Of a stretch of 64,000 bases of DNA, positions 14,896 to 23,736 are shown in pieces. Source of the DNA: a virus; IMG/VR virus record IMGVR_UViG_3300043399_000371, positions 1 to 64,000 of that record, one strand, 5' to 3'. Within the stretch, counting starts at the first letter, position 1. Each line of letters opens with the position of its first letter. The position numbers were made by a program, and so were the translations under genes. The notes beneath the pieces are model-generated. The model saw only the letters and a list, made by a program, of their open reading frames with translations, searched no databases and was not told the DNA's origin.

Positions 14896-17235
14896 ATGAA
14901 AGAACCTATTAGCCTAAGAAATTTCATCAAAAATATCAAGAAGCAAAACAAACCAAAAGCAACATATAGCGAAAAACCAAAGAAGCAAAACAATGAATAT
15001 GTCTCTGGTTATGGATCTATTGGCAACAGAAAAGATATTGGTGACTTTGTAGAACTAGAAAAACCAACAGACAACAATTATGTTTCTGGATATGGTTCAA
15101 TCGGCAATAGAAAAGATATTGATATTCAACCAAAGAAAAAGCTAAAAGAGTGGATATATGATGAGGGTAAACCTGTAGATCTAGACAAACCTATTGAGAG
15201 AAAAGTTGACAGTTCTGGATACCCAAGTTTTGCGGAAAGACAAAATTATGATGACAAAAAACACGAAGAAACATATGATAAATTAGAAGCACACCACCAT
15301 CCAGATTATGATACACAAAACGAGAAAAGTCGAAACCAACATTTCCAAGATTATGTTGGTGACAGTTCAGGCTTAAACGGCAAACTTATAGCTTTACATG
15401 GTTCTGGTGCGGATTCATATAAAGAGGCAGATGATGATTCCCATGTTTCTAATATGGATCGGGCTTTAGTTGAACATGAAAATCCTGCCCCAGAAGATCA
15501 TTATGTTTATACTGGTCTAGGACGAGGAATTAGTGCTCTTGATGCTTATAAAAATGGTAAAGGCATCCACTTTCCAGCATACACTTCTACAAGTACAGAT
15601 CCTGATGTAGCCCAAGGTTTTGCAAAACAAGGATTAGAAAAACCAATATCAGAAATTTTAAGAATAAAAGTTCCAAAAGGATCAAGACACGGTGTATTTC
15701 TTGGTTCAACTTCAGCTTTAAGTAGTGAAAAGGAAATGATTCTACATCGTAATAGACACGTTCGTTTTGTCGGTGAACCAAGAAGAAATGGTAATCATCT
15801 AGTATATGATACTGAACTTGTTGATCACCCAGAACAGGACAATCATTTAGAGAAACACAGAAAAGAAATTGAAACAGATAAGGAACCATTAACAGTATTG
15901 AAAAACAGAAATGCGAGTGAAGAAGAAATCCATAATGCATACACAAATGGTTCAAAGAAAGTTAAATTAAAAGCATTAACACACGATAAAGTTGGAAAGA
16001 AAACATTATCTACCGCGATAGATGATGGTGATCCAGAACTATTGAAAAAAGCACTACAATCAAGAAATGTCGATTCTGATCACATTCATCAGGTCATTGA
16101 TAGTAAACATATATCTGAACCAGAAAAAGTAGATGCCATAACTGATCACTCCAATGATTTAGACGATTCACATATAGACAAAATAATAGAAAAACATGGT
16201 GATGATGAAGATATGATGTCAGCTTTGGCATCTTCGAAAAATCTAAAGTCACACCATATTCATCATTTCTTAGACCATCCGAATTTTTATATGAATCAGT
16301 TGATTAGGCAACATCCTAATTTAAGTGATGAACACATTCATAAAATGATAGATTCAGACAAGTATACTGGAAATACTATGTACGGTCTACATAATATGGG
16401 TAAACTGAATGCGGAACATAATAAAAAAATAATTGAAAAATATCCAGACCATCATGTTAAACAAGACATTATTGCTAGAGGAAAATTGGATGATGATACC
16501 ATTGATAATATTATCAAAAATGGTACAAATGAAGATCACTACAATTTAAGTGAAAATAATAGTCTTAAAACACACCATGTCAGAGATCTCATACAAAAAG
16601 CAATAGATACTAAAAATGATGATATGATTTCAAAATTATCAACATCATCAAAACTAGATTCTGATTCCTTACACAAATTATACGCTCATGCCGAAAAAAA
16701 GGGAAGTTCGTATATGAAAAGAGGAGTTCTTAGAAATAGAAATGCCTCACATGGTTTATTGATGAAAGCTTTGGATGATGAAAATTCTGGTGTACGTAGA
16801 ATGGCTATACAACACGAAAATGCAACACCCGAACACATAAACAAAGCTTTGGATGACGAGGATCACACAGTTAGATCAGAAGCAGCTAAACACCATAATG
16901 CAAATGAAGAAAATTTAGAAAAAGCATTACGTGATAAACACACTAATGTTGCAGAAACTGCCGCCTCAAATCCAAATCTTACATATAAAAATATTCATAC
17001 TGCATTAGACCATGAAGATCCATACGTAAGAATGGGTGCTATAATGTCTGGTGATGATAAAGTTCATTCTGATCATTTAGATAGAGCAATAAAAGACCCA
17101 GACTATGGAGTCAGAAGAACAGCATCTAGACATCCAAATATAGAAAATCATCATCTAGAAGTATTAGAACATGACGAACATCCAAATATATCAGAGTATG
17201 CGAAACAAAGATTAGGAAGGGACAACGAAGAATGA
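14896..17235 (+). CDS. ADP-ribosyltransferase-like protein with helical-repeat tail
   Basis: 779 aa in three parts. Residues 1-120 are low-complexity with a tandem 14-residue repeat (YVSGYGSIGNRKDI at 35-48 and 62-75). Residues 120-315 look like an R-S-E type ART domain as in T4 Alt/ModA: VYTGLGRG, the S-T-S motif at 231-233 (YTSTST) and E278-x-E280; the classical first arginine is at best displaced (R210). Residues 330-779 are 20-30-residue alpha-helical repeats (for example ATPEHINKALDDEDHTVR) like HEAT or LRV solenoids, possibly for target recognition. Starts the plus-strand island from a late promoter, so the protein is made late, as expected for a packaged enzyme. Confidence 0.75.
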   Translation: MKEPISLRNFIKNIKKQNKPKATYSEKPKKQNNEYVSGYGSIGNRKDIGDFVELEKPTDNNYVSGYGSIGNRKDIDIQPKKKLKEWIYDEGKPVDLDKPIERKVDSSGYPSFAERQNYDDKKHEETYDKLEAHHHPDYDTQNEKSRNQHFQDYVGDSSGLNGKLIALHGSGADSYKEADDDSHVSNMDRALVEHENPAPEDHYVYTGLGRGISALDAYKNGKGIHFPAYTSTSTDPDVAQGFAKQGLEKPISEILRIKVPKGSRHGVFLGSTSALSSEKEMILHRNRHVRFVGEPRRNGNHLVYDTELVDHPEQDNHLEKHRKEIETDKEPLTVLKNRNASEEEIHNAYTNGSKKVKLKALTHDKVGKKTLSTAIDDGDPELLKKALQSRNVDSDHIHQVIDSKHISEPEKVDAITDHSNDLDDSHIDKIIEKHGDDEDMMSALASSKNLKSHHIHHFLDHPNFYMNQLIRQHPNLSDEHIHKMIDSDKYTGNTMYGLHNMGKLNAEHNKKIIEKYPDHHVKQDIIARGKLDDDTIDNIIKNGTNEDHYNLSENNSLKTHHVRDLIQKAIDTKNDDMISKLSTSSKLDSDSLHKLYAHAEKKGSSYMKRGVLRNRNASHGLLMKALDDENSGVRRMAIQHENATPEHINKALDDEDHTVRSEAAKHHNANEENLEKALRDKHTNVAETAASNPNLTYKNIHTALDHEDPYVRMGAIMSGDDKVHSDHLDRAIKDPDYGVRRTASRHPNIENHHLEVLEHDEHPNISEYAKQRLGRDNEE

Positions 17236-18008
17236 TTAATTTTAAACAATTAAAATCAATTATAAAAGAAAGTAACAACACCAAAGACGGTGAAGGTACT
17301 GTTAAAGATATAGATAAATGGACAGAAGAACCAGATACACAGTATGGTTCTAATCGTGGTGGTGTTCACTATGATGAAAATGGTGATAAACATTATGTAA
17401 AGTTTTATCATAATCCACAACAAGCAAGAACAGAAGTAGCGGCAGCAAGAGTTCATGAGATGCTTGGTGTTAATACAAATAAACCATTTTTAGTTAGAAA
17501 GAATGGGGAAGTTGGTGTTGCATCAAAATGGAATTATGATCTTGAAAGAAAGAGTCCAAGTCATTTTGATACTCTCGATCATGAACAAGCAAAACACATT
17601 GCTCGTATCCATCATGCAGGAGTTCTTACAAAGAATTGGGATGCTGTTGGTCTTGAACATGACAACATCACATTCCATAAAAAAACTGGTGAACCATATT
17701 CAGTAGACCAAGGTGGAACAATGAACTTCAGGGCGCAAGGTGGTCCAAAAGATTATGGTGATGATGTTAGTGAAGTACATTCATTTAGAAATCCAGATAA
17801 CTATCAAGCACATCATGTTTTTGATGGTAATTTTAGCAGACACCCTGATGTTGAAAGATCAGAACTTGACAAAGTAAAAGCACTCAAGTATGATGACGTT
17901 CATCGTGCGTTTACTGATGCTGGACTTCATGACGCACATAAGAAAGCGAAAACTCTATGGAATCGTAGGAGTAATTTATTGAAACATTATGGTGAAGGGG
18001 AAGAATAA
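17232..18008 (+). CDS. Protein-kinase-like (HipA-like) protein
   Basis: 258 aa overlapping the ART-like gene by 4 bases. Kinase-fold landmarks appear in order: glycine loop GSNRGGV (39-45), lysine in YVKFY (K57), a helix glutamate (E68 in ARTEVAAARVHEML), a catalytic-loop-like N135-WDAV with N145, and D159-Q-G161 in place of DFG. This set resembles the HipA/toxin-associated kinase group. N-terminus MINFKQLKSIIKE ends in an IKE motif compatible with gp21 cleavage. Target and activity unknown; the family call rests on pattern. Confidence 0.65.
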   Translation: MINFKQLKSIIKESNNTKDGEGTVKDIDKWTEEPDTQYGSNRGGVHYDENGDKHYVKFYHNPQQARTEVAAARVHEMLGVNTNKPFLVRKNGEVGVASKWNYDLERKSPSHFDTLDHEQAKHIARIHHAGVLTKNWDAVGLEHDNITFHKKTGEPYSVDQGGTMNFRAQGGPKDYGDDVSEVHSFRNPDNYQAHHVFDGNFSRHPDVERSELDKVKALKYDDVHRAFTDAGLHDAHKKAKTLWNRRSNLLKHYGEGEE

Positions 18009-18010
18009 AT

Positions 18011-18328
18011 ATGTGGATTTGTCTTAATAATGCGTTTTTTAGTATCATTGAAGATGTTGATAACCCAAAAAACCTTCTTGTAAGGGCTAGGGACGAAAAT
18101 AGCATCGAAAATGTTTTTCGTGATGTGACTGTAAAGAAAACCCCCCACCGTGATTATCTTTATCGAACTTCTATTAGGCGAGAAGTAGTAGCAGAGAAAA
18201 TTAAAGAAAGTCTGATGAATATCAATTATGACAATTTTAAAGACTCTGTTGACGATAAGGAACTACATGATGCTTATGCTCGTTTTTGGTATGTGATGTA
18301 CGATTACCAACACAAGCTAAATCGTTAA
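18011..18328 (+). CDS. Conserved hypothetical protein, 105 aa
   Basis: Starts MWICLNNAFFSIIEDVDNPKNL and includes RARDENSIENVF, TPHRDYLYR and FKDSVDDKELHDAY, a pattern seen in many phage and bacterial small proteins of unknown role. It is the last gene of the plus-strand island, 2 bases after the kinase-like gene, and ends just before a strong terminator. Confidence 0.75.
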   Translation: MWICLNNAFFSIIEDVDNPKNLLVRARDENSIENVFRDVTVKKTPHRDYLYRTSIRREVVAEKIKESLMNINYDNFKDSVDDKELHDAYARFWYVMYDYQHKLNR

Positions 18329-18330
18329 AC

Positions 18331-18359
18331 AAAAAGCCCGGTTTTATCCGGGCTTTTTT
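18331..18359. terminator. Bidirectional intrinsic terminator
   Basis: AAAAAGCCCGG, loop TTTTAT, CCGGGCTTTTTT: an 11-bp stem flanked by an A run on the left and a T run on the right, so it can stop transcription from both directions. It separates the plus-strand effector-like genes from the convergent glycan cassette, whose last stop codon begins at 18361. Confidence 0.95.
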
Positions 18360-18805
18360 CATTTATAGTTACCAACGAAGTCAGAACATATTCCAAAAGG
18401 TTTCTCTTTAGTAACATATTCTTTCGTCCAAATACTATCTGGCATCACAAGAATACAAGTTCTCCCAACCTTCTGTTTACCCGGATAAGCCCAGATAAAT
18501 CCTTTACTAGTCATTGTATAATCATCGTTATTATGCCAGAAATAGTTCAAGGTTGTTTTTGTCATCAATTCTAGTGCCTGAACATTCTTACAATGAATCC
18601 ATAGATGTTCTTGTCTCTGACCTAACCAATCCAGACTAATTTCATATTGTCCGTAATCGTGACCCAATAGTACGTGTTCACCAAATTTCCAGAGATCTAC
18701 CTCAACATGATATTTCTTATCAATGGCATGATCAATATAGTCTGGAGCATTTTCTCTAGCAGAATTTGGTCCGTATAGATTTCCTCTGTGTGAAATTAAA
18801 AGCAT
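18359..18805 (-). CDS. Glycerophosphodiester phosphodiesterase-like protein
   Basis: 148 aa. Starts LLISHRGNLYGPN with ENAPDYIDHAI and VEVDLW, then GHD: the HRG, E-x-D and H motifs of the GDPD/PI-PLC TIM-barrel superfamily. It is shorter than full GDPD enzymes, so it may be a minimal version. Such HRGN proteins occur in bacterial capsule loci. Last gene of the glycan cassette. Likely hydrolyses a phosphodiester in a glycan or lipid precursor. Confidence 0.7.
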   Translation of the reverse strand: MLLISHRGNLYGPNSARENAPDYIDHAIDKKYHVEVDLWKFGEHVLLGHDYGQYEISLDWLGQRQEHLWIHCKNVQALELMTKTTLNYFWHNNDDYTMTSKGFIWAYPGKQKVGRTCILVMPDSIWTKEYVTKEKPFGICSDFVGNYK

Positions 18806-19521
18806 TATTTGTCTACCTCAATATATTCACCTTTTGGGGTGTGTTGCAGTTTCTTTCGGATAATGAACTCTTCCCAAGGCAACCCAAGTTCACGAATCCA
18901 TTGCTCAGACATTACGTGTGGGCATAGCAAATTTGTTTTCTTATAAATTGGTTCTAGGAAACAAGCAATTTTAGAAAACATAATCACGCTAAACATATTG
19001 CCAGCCTGAATCATATCACCAGTTCCCATTTGCATATGGTTTCTATGGGCTAGTGTATAGAATTTGTTTGCTTGAAAGTTTGGAAATGGTTGTTCAAAAA
19101 TCATATCTGGTCGCATTCTGAAAACAAAATCATAGACTGTTCCTGTTTTAGCAGAATAATTTTCCATGAGTTGAATACCAGCATTCAACTTGTAAAACAT
19201 GGATAGAATGTTTTTTGGTCGGTGTGCAAAATTACCAAAAGTTTTTCCTCTCTCTTCGAATTGTGCATTATAATTATTCCAACTTTCGACAACAATTTCT
19301 TTTGGAAAATAGTGTCGAACTAGATCATCAATATCAACTTTTGGTGTTTCGTCATACACGCCCGATACAGTATTCTTATCACTTGGAACCCACCATCCTT
19401 CATCATCCCAAGTATGAATAAAGATATCTGGTTTATACCCATCAATAATTGTTTGTTTAAAATTTGGAAAGACATCTCTCCAGCATCTAAAATGTCCGGT
19501 CAATACAACAGCAATCTTCAT
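18805..19521 (-). CDS. Glycosyltransferase-like protein, family copy 1
   Basis: 238 aa. Begins MKIAVVLTGHFRCWRDVFPNF and carries FRMRPDMIF, an R-x-R-x-D motif likely to bind the sugar nucleotide and metal. Two other genes in the cassette (19521-20189 and 20887-21549) share the same opening and motif, so they are paralogues. Similar proteins are found in capsule and LPS loci. Acceptor and donor unknown. Confidence 0.65.
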   Translation of the reverse strand: MKIAVVLTGHFRCWRDVFPNFKQTIIDGYKPDIFIHTWDDEGWWVPSDKNTVSGVYDETPKVDIDDLVRHYFPKEIVVESWNNYNAQFEERGKTFGNFAHRPKNILSMFYKLNAGIQLMENYSAKTGTVYDFVFRMRPDMIFEQPFPNFQANKFYTLAHRNHMQMGTGDMIQAGNMFSVIMFSKIACFLEPIYKKTNLLCPHVMSEQWIRELGLPWEEFIIRKKLQHTPKGEYIEVDK

Positions 19522-20189
19522 TAATAGTATTCCTTAATATTGTTTTTTCTTACCACACAATCCATCATCTTATTTTTTTGTACATTCAATTTATTGTAAT
19601 TTAAAGCATTAAGGAGTATTCTGTGTGGTGAGTCCACATGACTATCTTCAAATATAGGATTAAAAAATTCCTCATACATGAAAGAATAAATATCTTTCAT
19701 ATTATTTGGGTTCGTGATTATTATACAATCATTTGGATGAACATTTCCAGAATCGACAACAACATCTTTATCACCCAATACAGGAATATCAAATCCTGCA
19801 TACATCATATCACATCTAGTCTTTATTGCCAAATCATACCCATCTAGATTAACAACATTAACAATGGTGTTCATCTTTTCTATTTGAGAAAAGCTACTAG
19901 ATAATTGTGCAAATTTTGGATTAACGTGTTTAAATGCTTCGGATATTCTTGGGCGAATATCAAGTCTTTTGAGATTGAATCCATTGAATTGTTCTTTCAA
20001 ATATTCTTGATTTATGAACTCGTCCTTATTGTCATTTATGCGACCCTGAATAGCTGGGTGATGTCCATATCTGTAATAATCAACAGAAACAAATAAATCA
20101 ACATCGTGATTTTTAAATGTTTCTGTGAAATTGTTTTTACAGAAATCCCATGTCCTAATGTTGCCGATTAGAAATATGGCTAATTTCAT
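19521..20189 (-). CDS. Glycosyltransferase-like protein, family copy 2
   Basis: 222 aa, begins MKLAIFLIGNIRTWDFCKNNF and has IKTRCDMMY in the place of the R-x-R-x-D motif, so the first arginine is a lysine. Diverged paralogue of its neighbours. Its stop touches the start of copy 1, and its start overlaps the methyltransferase stop by 4 bases, so the cassette is translated as a tight operon. Confidence 0.62.
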   Translation of the reverse strand: MKLAIFLIGNIRTWDFCKNNFTETFKNHDVDLFVSVDYYRYGHHPAIQGRINDNKDEFINQEYLKEQFNGFNLKRLDIRPRISEAFKHVNPKFAQLSSSFSQIEKMNTIVNVVNLDGYDLAIKTRCDMMYAGFDIPVLGDKDVVVDSGNVHPNDCIIITNPNNMKDIYSFMYEEFFNPIFEDSHVDSPHRILLNALNYNKLNVQKNKMMDCVVRKNNIKEYY

Positions 20190-20887
20190 TTTATAATATA
20201 AGCAGTAGGTGCCTTAACAAAAGTTGGTCTTAGTGTCAGTCTGCGTTCCCGAATAAAAACATCAGCAGCATTCGACTCACTCCAATTATGATATGCATAC
20301 TCATCAAACACAACCACACCACCGGGAACAATGAAATCCCAGAACGCCTCTAATGCGTTATATGTGGGGTCTTCAAGATCCATATCGAGGTAAAGAATGC
20401 TGATACGGAATCCGGGTTTGTCCTTCAAAAATTGTACTGAAGATTTTGAGATGTCACCAGAAACGAGATCAAATTTTTCTCTGCGAAATCCTGCATTAAG
20501 TATTTTTTGTGTGATTCCAGCTTGAGAGATATCATCATTTGTCAAGTTCTTATCTCTATCAAAAACCTGTTTCATTGCTATTTTATCTACACTATATTCC
20601 ATATCTTCCAGAAAGGACTTGCCGAAAAAGTCAAACCCAATAACTTTCTTAATGCTATTTGGTTCATACATATCCACTAATTTAAGCCAAGTTAGAAGAC
20701 CAGACCCTTTGAATACTCCACACTCTACGATATCACCAACAAGATGCTGAGTCATATTGTAAAAATTGTGTCGATACATCATTTTATTAAAGACGTTTCT
20801 ATCTGAACTAAAGATAAAATCGTTAAAATTATCATAAACACATTGGTTGCTGTTTATATCAACGTTTGAATTATATAAATTTACCAT
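20186..20887 (-). CDS. TylF/MycF-type sugar O-methyltransferase
   Basis: 233 aa. The SAM-binding region IVECGVFKGSGLLTWLKLV and the following GFDFFGKSF fit the TylF macrocin O-methyltransferase family, and LYLDMDLEDPTYNALE and GGVVVFDEYAY provide the metal-binding acidic residues. These enzymes methylate sugar hydroxyls. Located among glycosyltransferases, it probably caps or decorates the glycan made by this cassette. Confidence 0.8.
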   Translation of the reverse strand: MVNLYNSNVDINSNQCVYDNFNDFIFSSDRNVFNKMMYRHNFYNMTQHLVGDIVECGVFKGSGLLTWLKLVDMYEPNSIKKVIGFDFFGKSFLEDMEYSVDKIAMKQVFDRDKNLTNDDISQAGITQKILNAGFRREKFDLVSGDISKSSVQFLKDKPGFRISILYLDMDLEDPTYNALEAFWDFIVPGGVVVFDEYAYHNWSESNAADVFIRERRLTLRPTFVKAPTAYIIK

Positions 20888-21549
20888 TATTTTTCAACCT
20901 TAAAATTTCCATTGCCATCTAATCTAACAATAGAGATATCGATAACTTGTCGATATTCTATACCATGTTTTTCTTTTATGTAGTCCATGCTCCAATGATG
21001 TATCATATCTTCATTGGTTGGATATTCATTTAATCTATTAATGTAGATGCTAAATGCGTCAGATTTACACGCAGCAAACATATCGTTTTGTGTCATATGA
21101 ACTGCTCCAAGACCAATGTAAATAAGCTTTTCGTTTTGGGTGCATTCACTCAGTATTGTATCATAGTCCAAAGGATTATCCAAGAGCAAATCGAATCTAG
21201 AACGAACCAGTAAACCATACTTACCATTCTGTTCTTCTTCTCTCTTTACCTCTTCATAACATTTTAGGATTTTTCTTTTCTGCATCATACCAGACGATCC
21301 TGTCAATTCTGGTTCGATGCCAAAATATTTCACATTAATCCCAGAAAACATTTCCTTTATTTCGTCATCAGATTTCGTAATTTGCATCTGATTTTCATTA
21401 TGAAGACTGTAATCAGAACGAAACAATTGATTATATGTTTCAACAAAAACATCTATATCATGGTTTTTGTTGTATAATGTTTCAAGAAAGTTTTCTCTAC
21501 AATATGACCATGCCCTAACATGACCCGGTAAAATTATTGCTATTCTCAT
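20887..21549 (-). CDS. Glycosyltransferase-like protein, family copy 3
   Basis: 220 aa, begins MRIAIILPGHVRAWSYCRENF and carries VRSRFDLLL, the R-x-R-x-D motif. Third paralogue of the set. It shares one base with the methyltransferase start. The three copies differ widely outside the N-terminus and motif, so they likely use different acceptors. Confidence 0.63.
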   Translation of the reverse strand: MRIAIILPGHVRAWSYCRENFLETLYNKNHDIDVFVETYNQLFRSDYSLHNENQMQITKSDDEIKEMFSGINVKYFGIEPELTGSSGMMQKRKILKCYEEVKREEEQNGKYGLLVRSRFDLLLDNPLDYDTILSECTQNEKLIYIGLGAVHMTQNDMFAACKSDAFSIYINRLNEYPTNEDMIHHWSMDYIKEKHGIEYRQVIDISIVRLDGNGNFKVEK

Positions 21550-21553
21550 ATTA

Positions 21554-22354
21554 TTAACTCTTTAGCCAAGATTCTACTGGTCCTTCTCTTCCAGTAGATC
21601 GATTTTCTGATTTTATATCGTGATATTTGTGGATAACAAATGAATTTTTAGAACCAATATAGAACTGTCTCAAATTATAAAATTTAACACCACCCCAACT
21701 TTGAAATTGAATTGTAATACCTTCCATCAAAATCAAGCTAATTAGATGGCATGAAAAATCTGTATTAACTGTACATGATGTAAACCTAATTCTTTCATCG
21801 GTAACAGCAATATCAGATCTTCTTACAAAATCATTATTATTGCTATTGGTTTGGTCTTCTACAAAAAACGTTATATCATCTGATTCGATAAATGAATCTC
21901 TTTGAGCATATTCAAAAATTTCACTATTTGGAACTCTTTCTTTAGCACAAACAAAAGGTGCTGTAAAAAATACTGGTTTGTCTTTTGGTAGAGACATTAT
22001 ATCAGAGAAAAAGTTTTTAGATAGTACACAATCAGATTTAAGGAGAAGTATCCTATCATCTGCATCATAATATTTTTGACAATACTGTTTTATGGTGTGT
22101 ACATCTGCGCCAAGAGATTTGTTTGTGTTGGCATCATAGTTAAAAAATACAACTTTTTTGAAGAATCTTTTCAGATCATATTTGTTGAAAATTTCTTGCA
22201 CATATACGTTACTTAATTCATTTTCATGTGTGTTGTATATGTACAAGAGATCAAACACACACGATGGATCTTGAAAAGAGATGCTACGAAAAGTAGCATC
22301 CAGATGATCCTCTGTTAACGTTTTATGTGTGATGAAAAAACAAATATGTCTCAT
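21554..22354 (-). CDS. Glycosyltransferase-like protein (GT-A type)
   Basis: 266 aa. The N-terminus (MRHICFFITHKTLTEDHLDATFRSI) and the D-containing segment ADDRILLLKSDCVLSKNFF resemble GT-A glycosyltransferases of family 2. The C-terminal half has no clear match. It overlaps the HAD/nucleotidyltransferase gene by 4 bases. Function in the cassette is inferred from position and fold pattern. Confidence 0.55.
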   Translation of the reverse strand: MRHICFFITHKTLTEDHLDATFRSISFQDPSCVFDLLYIYNTHENELSNVYVQEIFNKYDLKRFFKKVVFFNYDANTNKSLGADVHTIKQYCQKYYDADDRILLLKSDCVLSKNFFSDIMSLPKDKPVFFTAPFVCAKERVPNSEIFEYAQRDSFIESDDITFFVEDQTNSNNNDFVRRSDIAVTDERIRFTSCTVNTDFSCHLISLILMEGITIQFQSWGGVKFYNLRQFYIGSKNSFVIHKYHDIKSENRSTGREGPVESWLKS

Positions 22355-23736
22355 TCTTTATGATTATCCAAAAAGTAATCTAGATCTTCTGGTGTTCCAA
22401 TACCCCACATACGTTCAATATTCTTAACACGAATCTTCTTACCATCACCAATAGCTTCATTGAATACTGGACAAACGTAAAACTCATTATTTGTTCTGAT
22501 ATTTTTCTGAATCATTTGTTCTGCGTATTTAACATAATCAGAACCCTTCTTCCAGTAATAGATACCAACTGTTGCTAAATTAGAGATGACTTTCTTCTCT
22601 GCAACCTCTGCCACAAAACCATCATCTCCGATTCTGGCATAGGACCATTTTGGATGAGTTGCTTTGAATGTTAGAATACCACCATCAATGGAATCAGCAG
22701 AGAATGCATACATACATTCATTTGAATTCCATTCTACAAACTGATCTGAGTTTGCCATGACTAGAGGATTATCATTGTCGATAAATTCCTTGGCTAGAAG
22801 AGTTGTACAGGCGGCACCTTCGGTAATACCATCAACCTGAACGATCTTGCAATTTGGTGCAATTAGATTTAGTAGGTACTTTAGATTATACTTTTCATAG
22901 TGTTCTTTCTGAACTAGGAAAATATAGTTTGCTTCAATGTTAAGATTCTCAACTACAACTTGAATCATTGGCTTACCACGAACCTCAATGAGTGGTTTGG
23001 GGAATGTGTAGCCAGCCTGTGCAAAACGACTTCCTGCGCCAGCCATAGGAATCAGAACATTTAGTTTTGTGTCCCTCCAAGGAAGAGACTTGTTAGACGA
23101 TCCTTCGATTTTACTCATAACTTCAAACATCCTATTTAACATATTTGGGGAATTTACTTCATAAGAGTTTTCAACAGGAAGAAGATGTGCGCCAGAATTC
23201 AATGCACCTTGCCGACCGATATGAGAATCTTCAACGATAATTGTGTCCTTTGGCAATGCGTTTAACTTGGTCATACATTGCCAGTACATTTCTGGATATG
23301 GTTTTGTTCTTGTCACATCCTCATTACTAACATAATAGTCTACTTGCTCAAGAACACCAATGCTTAGAAGAGATAGTTTAACGGTTTCACGAATTGAATT
23401 GGAGGCTACAGCAATTTTGTATCCTCGATCTTTGATTTCATAAAAAAGTTTCTGTAATCCATCTTGCCTCTTAAATTGCTTAAGAAACTTAAATGTTGCT
23501 TCCTGTTTATCTGACCAAATTTGATCATAATATTTTTGATCGAGACCTTTATGCTCAGTCAACATCTTAAGCTTTTTGGTGGTGTTCAATCCATCATAAA
23601 GGCTTAAATGTTCTTCTCTACTGATGATATATTTCTCATCTACTTTTTTTAGTGCTTCGTTTAGAGACTCATAATGCAAATCCCTTGAGTCTATAAGTAC
23701 ACCATCTAAATCAAATATAACTAATTTATTATTCAT
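22351..23736 (-). CDS. HAD phosphatase fused to sugar nucleotidyltransferase
   Basis: 461 aa. Residues 1-215 form a HAD-family hydrolase: FDLDGVLIDS (catalytic aspartates at 9 and 11), VASNS, and the VEDSHIG motif. Residues 228-461 form an NTP-transferase domain: LIPMAGAGSRFAQAG, the FPKPL motif and MANSDQF. Such fusions make activated sugars: the HAD half may act as phosphatase or phosphomutase on the sugar phosphate and the second half adds the nucleotide. It would supply the cassette's donor sugar. Confidence 0.85.
   Translation of the reverse strand: MNNKLVIFDLDGVLIDSRDLHYESLNEALKKVDEKYIISREEHLSLYDGLNTTKKLKMLTEHKGLDQKYYDQIWSDKQEATFKFLKQFKRQDGLQKLFYEIKDRGYKIAVASNSIRETVKLSLLSIGVLEQVDYYVSNEDVTRTKPYPEMYWQCMTKLNALPKDTIIVEDSHIGRQGALNSGAHLLPVENSYEVNSPNMLNRMFEVMSKIEGSSNKSLPWRDTKLNVLIPMAGAGSRFAQAGYTFPKPLIEVRGKPMIQVVVENLNIEANYIFLVQKEHYEKYNLKYLLNLIAPNCKIVQVDGITEGAACTTLLAKEFIDNDNPLVMANSDQFVEWNSNECMYAFSADSIDGGILTFKATHPKWSYARIGDDGFVAEVAEKKVISNLATVGIYYWKKGSDYVKYAEQMIQKNIRTNNEFYVCPVFNEAIGDGKKIRVKNIERMWGIGTPEDLDYFLDNHKE

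Noticed and set aside
14896-17235. CRISPR-like or DNA repeat array in the repeat-bearing gene
   Set aside because: The repeats are protein-level helical units with varying DNA sequence inside one reading frame, not direct DNA repeats with spacers. No CRISPR array or insertion sequence was seen anywhere in the window.
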